Shown: positions 41,263 to 44,695 of the stretch, piece by piece
Position numbering within the stretch: position 1 is the stretch's first letter
Layout of the letters: every line of letters starts with the position of its first letter
DNA from: a virus
Direction: 5' to 3' (one strand)
DNA length: 44,695 nucleotides
IMG/VR virus record: IMGVR_UViG_3300008113_005698
Span: 1 to 44,695 of that record
Made by a program: the position numbers and the translations under genes
Notes under the pieces: model-generated
What the model saw: the letters and a program-made list of their open reading frames with translations, nothing else
Database searches by the model: none
Told to the model about the DNA's origin: nothing

Positions 41263-42017
41263 TATTTTTTTCTTATCAACGTTAATCCAGTTGAAGCTGG
41301 TTTATTTTTTACGATACCAAAATTAAACAAATCAAATACTTGCCATTTTTCTGTATCTATTTCTTTTGCTAATTTAATAGGCCCTGTCCAATCATCGTGG
41401 TCACCTCTATCTTTTACTTCATTTGTAACTATGTATTTATCCGCATAGTTAGGGTCGGTATCGTGAATTGATATAATACCATTTTCACTCATTAATTGAG
41501 AATACAATTCAAAATCTTCTTTTACATTTTCATATGAATGACCGGCATCTATATGTAAGTAATCAATCTTAATATCGTTTAAGACAAAGAAATTATGAAA
41601 TGCATTTGCAGTTGTATCATTTATAATTCTCGGCCAAAATGTTCTTCTAAAAAATGATTCTTCTTTAAACCAATTTACGTTTCCACCTATACCATTCATA
41701 GCATCAACTACATAAGTTGTTCCGATATCACCCCAATTATAATCACCATTACCTTCAAATATATTTTGAGAATGTAAATCAATTCTAGCTTGCGTCATTA
41801 TTCTCGGAATAAATCCTCCACCACTACCCAAACATACACACACCTTTGCTCGCATATACTGAATAAGTGAGTATACAATTAATCCATCTCCTAAGTGGTC
41901 ATCCGTTGCTCCATGTGACCAACGATATGGAACATCTTTTAAAACTTCTTCACCAACTTCATTGTATTCTAAATTGTTGCTGATATAATTCTTAATGTAA
42001 TCTTTATTTGTTATCAT
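41262..42017 (-). CDS. SAM-dependent methyltransferase (class I, Methyltransf_24-like)
   Basis: The 251-residue product has motif I KVCVCLGSGGGFIPRI (around residues 59-72) and a later block IKIDYLHIDAGHSYENVKED, then SENGIISIHDTDPNY, which is the usual layout of the Methyltransf_24 group that often modify sugars. The N-terminal part includes YRWSHGATDDHLGDGLI. It overlaps the GT-B gene by 14 bases. O-methylation of a sugar is the likely role, either capping a chain or protecting it; the acceptor is not known. Confidence 0.75.
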   Translation of the reverse strand: MITNKDYIKNYISNNLEYNEVGEEVLKDVPYRWSHGATDDHLGDGLIVYSLIQYMRAKVCVCLGSGGGFIPRIMTQARIDLHSQNIFEGNGDYNWGDIGTTYVVDAMNGIGGNVNWFKEESFFRRTFWPRIINDTTANAFHNFFVLNDIKIDYLHIDAGHSYENVKEDFELYSQLMSENGIISIHDTDPNYADKYIVTNEVKDRGDHDDWTGPIKLAKEIDTEKWQVFDLFNFGIVKNKPASTGLTLIRKK

Positions 42018-43023
42018 TTAATATGTTTATAATTTTACCAATCCATTTTTCTTTAATAGTAAACTTTTGCAAAAACAATTTTAAATTATAAAATTCTTTT
42101 TCTTTTTCTTCTATCGAATCTAATTTTATTATTTCATAAACATTATCAAATTCGGCTTTTGTACTTGCTCTATATTTGTACTCAAATTCAGTACACCAAT
42201 CTGTATGTAGTATTGGTAACTTACCATTATCTACTGCATTAAAAATAGAATATCCAAACGGCTCATTTGTATAGCAAGCATGGAATATAGAGAAGTCTAA
42301 ATTAAAGAATTTTTCGTGATTTTCCAAATTATATGGGTACATTTTTATTTTTTTAGAATCTATCTTAAAATATTCCCTATAATTTTCCCAATCCATTTTA
42401 TTCGTACATATCAATGCTTTTTTACCCGATAGGTAGTGTGGTGCTTTTCTTGTTTCTATTCTTGCTGCATATCCTATTGTATCATTAATATATTCAAATG
42501 GTTTGTTTTTTGTAAATTCATAATAATTTGGAATACGAATACATTTATTTTTAAAATCCGTTTCAACTAAACCATCGTTACATCCAATCCAAATAATTTT
42601 TTTACATTCCTTTAATACATCTTGTTCCCATTGTAAATCCATTTTAGTTGGTAAATAAATTTTATCTAATCCTAATTCTATATTTGTGTTTATTATTTCT
42701 TGAATATAGGCATGACAAAAGTAGGTGTGGAATTTATCTTTATATTTCCACAATTTACGTCTTTCAAAGTAATTGTTATGAAGAAAATGTATTCTAGTTG
42801 CTTTTTGTAAAACCAAATCAACTATTCGTTCATCATCATTTGTAATGATATGCTTTATAGGAATACTTTTTGGGTCAAATCCCAAAGGTAATTTATTATC
42901 AATATACAGAACAACATCTGAATTTAAATATGGTACTACCTCTTTTAAAAAAATGTTTACCCAAATATCACTGCCACCTAACGGAATATTACCCGCTCCG
43001 GTTGTAACTAATACATCTAACAT
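42004..43023 (-). CDS. GT-B-type glycosyltransferase
   Basis: The 339-residue product looks like a GT1/GT4-style two-Rossmann enzyme: N-terminal VLVTTGAGNIPLGGSDIWVN, a central ATRIHFLHNNY segment, the C-domain start IGYAARIETRKAP, and the donor-binding end FHACYTNEPFGYSIFNAVDN with the E-x7-type glutamate. It is the first gene of the island after the fibre gene, 13 bases downstream, so the two are probably co-transcribed. That link is the main reason to think the island acts on a virion fibre. The sugar is unknown. Confidence 0.68.
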   Translation of the reverse strand: MLDVLVTTGAGNIPLGGSDIWVNIFLKEVVPYLNSDVVLYIDNKLPLGFDPKSIPIKHIITNDDERIVDLVLQKATRIHFLHNNYFERRKLWKYKDKFHTYFCHAYIQEIINTNIELGLDKIYLPTKMDLQWEQDVLKECKKIIWIGCNDGLVETDFKNKCIRIPNYYEFTKNKPFEYINDTIGYAARIETRKAPHYLSGKKALICTNKMDWENYREYFKIDSKKIKMYPYNLENHEKFFNLDFSIFHACYTNEPFGYSIFNAVDNGKLPILHTDWCTEFEYKYRASTKAEFDNVYEIIKLDSIEEKEKEFYNLKLFLQKFTIKEKWIGKIINILNDNK

Positions 43024-43036
43024 AACCTTTTATTTT

Positions 43037-44695
43037 TTATATTGAACCCGTGATATATACCATCCTTTCAGATAAAGTTGAATCTAAATAATCAGATTTA
43101 AATTTCTCTGGTTTATATTTTCCATTTCTATCATATAAAGGACTTTTTAATATCTCACTATCGTTTCTTTCTGCAATAACCGTCCAATCAATTGATGCAG
43201 TTGAGTTTTGATTTTCAGATATAACATATACACTACCACTTTCTACATTTCCTTTTACTCTATCAAATGATTCATTATTTTGTAGGAACAATTGTGCATT
43301 TTTAGTTAATAATTCAAATGTACCAGTTGTCATATTTGATTCCGAATCTATACTTGCACTACCTATCCCATTTGATAATTCAATAATACCTCTATAAATT
43401 AAATCTGCTCTTGGTGATTCCGTTGCAGTATGAAATAACCATTTATTTTCATTTATAGGATGCTGTATTTTAAATTGTTTACTATTTGCACTTAATCCAG
43501 ATGTTATGTTTAATGAACCTATAATTTGAGATTTTCCTTTTACTATAAAAAAGTTTGATGAATCTCCCGATGAACCCGATGGTAAAGATGCATTCATATA
43601 GTTTCTAACACCCTGATACACCTGCAATCCACCTGGTGAGAATACCGAATAACCATTTGCTACTCTACCAAATTTTACAAAAATATCAGTAGCTGGTCTA
43701 TAAATTCTAATTTCACTATCAACATTGCCACCATCCGCTTGTGCATACCAACTTTGATTAAGTTCTATTCTATACCAGTTTGCGTTACCAGGTGTATTTA
43801 TACCACCCTGACCTGCTGCCGGGATGGTTGCTCCGAATACCTCACTTCTATCTATATTTTGACTCGTATCCCATTGATAATATCTATATTCTTTATATGC
43901 AACCAATACTTCCTTTGTACCATATGCAGTATCTTGGTTGGTTTGATTTACTGCGTCGGTTGCTGTTGGATATTTTCTAACTCTTAATGTACAATTCCAA
44001 TAACCATATACTTGGTCTGATGAACCGAATCCGGATACCCCATATATTATATTACTAATATTTGGAAAATTTTCCGATTCTATAAATATTTCCTCGTTTG
44101 CATATTGTAAACCAACGATACCCCATCCATATCCATAATTATAACCACCACCATCTCCCAACACAAATCCGGTGTCACCATATTCATATGATGGGTCATC
44201 ACTACCATATACTTGTGCTACTAGTTGCCCAGAATTTGACCAATTTATAGAACCAGTATCAGATACCGCGATTGTAGGAATATCGGTAGATGCATCTATT
44301 ATAACTCTATCAATACTATCCACCGAATTTGCTTCCGTAATTGCAATTCTTTGTGAGTTAGATGCCAATCTCAATGTATAAGCTCCCGTTGTTTTATATA
44401 AACCGCTAGTATCCATATTCCAACCAGCGATTGAACCAGTATCAAATCTAGCATCTTTACCACTAAATTGTAATGATGAAACTTTACTTGCATTTATTTG
44501 ATTTGCTTGGATATTATTTGCAGTAATCGCATCTGTTGCTATTTTACCTGCTATAATTGCGCCCGCTTGTATTTTACCCGCGGTAATTGCATCGGTTTGA
44601 ATGTTACCCGCTACAATGGCATCAGTTGCTATTTTACCGGCAGTAATTGCTCCCGCTTGAATATTACCAGCAACAATTGCATCAGTTGCTATTTT
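43037..44695 (-). CDS. Fibre-like virion protein, N-terminus beyond window
   Basis: The open frame enters from base 44695 in phase and ends at 43037, at least 552 residues. A Met at 44416 is internal, since the frame upstream of it stays open. The first 70 residues in view are seven 10-residue repeats (IATDAIVAGN, IQAGAITAGK and similar). After that comes FSGKDARFDTGSIAGWNMDT, a beta-rich region, and a polar end (YITGSI). Such repeats occur in phage host-specificity and fibre proteins. The glycan island follows directly. Receptor binding is inferred. Confidence 0.7.
   Translation of the reverse strand, partial: KIATDAIVAGNIQAGAITAGKIATDAIVAGNIQTDAITAGKIQAGAIIAGKIATDAITANNIQANQINASKVSSLQFSGKDARFDTGSIAGWNMDTSGLYKTTGAYTLRLASNSQRIAITEANSVDSIDRVIIDASTDIPTIAVSDTGSINWSNSGQLVAQVYGSDDPSYEYGDTGFVLGDGGGYNYGYGWGIVGLQYANEEIFIESENFPNISNIIYGVSGFGSSDQVYGYWNCTLRVRKYPTATDAVNQTNQDTAYGTKEVLVAYKEYRYYQWDTSQNIDRSEVFGATIPAAGQGGINTPGNANWYRIELNQSWYAQADGGNVDSEIRIYRPATDIFVKFGRVANGYSVFSPGGLQVYQGVRNYMNASLPSGSSGDSSNFFIVKGKSQIIGSLNITSGLSANSKQFKIQHPINENKWLFHTATESPRADLIYRGIIELSNGIGSASIDSESNMTTGTFELLTKNAQLFLQNNESFDRVKGNVESGSVYVISENQNSTASIDWTVIAERNDSEILKSPLYDRNGKYKPEKFKSDYLDSTLSERMVYITGSI
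44486..44695 (-). repeat. Decapeptide (30-bp) repeat array in the fibre gene
   Basis: Seven consecutive 30-base units encode I-(A/Q)-x-x-(A/Q)-I-x-A-x-(K/N) decapeptides such as IATDAITANN and IQAGAIIAGK, with alternating IAT and IQ starts. The array begins beyond the window edge. It reads as a protein repeat in phase with the gene, not a CRISPR array: there are no spacers. Confidence 0.8.

Noticed and set aside
44416-44416. Start of the right-hand fibre at the first Met in view
   Set aside because: The frame stays open upstream to the window edge with regular repeats, so this Met is internal.
44486-44695. Regular 30-bp repeats that might be a CRISPR array
   Set aside because: Repeats are contiguous with no unique spacers, are in phase with the open frame and encode decapeptides.
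1-44695. tRNA genes, insertion sequences, integrase or attachment sites
   Set aside because: No cloverleaf-like sequence, transposase, integrase or flanking duplication was seen; gaps are too short for most RNA genes.

Overview
This window looks like part of the genome of a T4-like tailed phage (myovirus), probably infecting a Bacteroidetes host. All genes lie on the minus strand, so transcription runs from high to low coordinates. The DNA is very AT-rich. Genes are packed with 1-29 base overlaps or tiny gaps, and no stretch longer than about 140 bases lacks a gene. The T4-like assignment rests on a recognisable block in T4 order: terminase gp17, portal gp20, core proteins, protease gp21, scaffold gp22, major capsid gp23, then neck/tail-completion proteins resembling gp13, gp14 and gp15. 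The host guess rests on start codons preceded by A/T-rich leaders with little Shine-Dalgarno signal, one TTTG-N19-TAnnTTTG promoter-like sequence, and a phage copy of ribosomal protein bS21. It is an inference.

Layout, right to left. (1) 44695-43037: end of a large fibre-like virion protein with decapeptide repeats, cut by the window edge. (2) 43023-22403: a glycan island of 20 tightly coupled genes. It holds a GT-B glycosyltransferase, a methyltransferase, a DXD glycosyltransferase, three proteins fusing a galactosyltransferase-like (GT7) domain to a LamG/lectin-like domain, a free LamG protein, a radical SAM enzyme, three nucleotide-sugar epimerase/dehydratases, an RmlC-like 3,5-epimerase, two halves of a thiamine-diphosphate enzyme, three related GT10-like glycosyltransferases, two tandem 2OG-Fe(II) oxygenases, an SGNH hydrolase and two small proteins. 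(3) 22403-18348: a 1351-residue multi-domain protein combining a NadM/NMNAT-like nucleotidyltransferase, a ParB/sulfiredoxin-like DGHHRW domain and a ligase-like KTDG domain. (4) 18311-5998: packaging and head genes, including bS21 and a ferritin-like protein, with recurring AT-rich promoter-like motifs and factor-independent terminators. (5) 5965-4686: two small fibre-like proteins with a shared N-terminal module. (6) 4627-1: neck and tail-completion genes, then a second fibre-like protein that runs off the left edge.

The head and neck genes build and fill the capsid. The glycan island could make and attach an unusual sugar chain, either to virion proteins (it sits next to a fibre gene) or to host surface glycans. 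Lectin domains fused to the transferases suggest enzymes that recognise the glycan they extend. No tail sheath (gp18), tail tube (gp19) or baseplate genes are visible between terminase and portal, so they must lie elsewhere. The island and the 1351-residue fusion are the strongest candidates for something undescribed.
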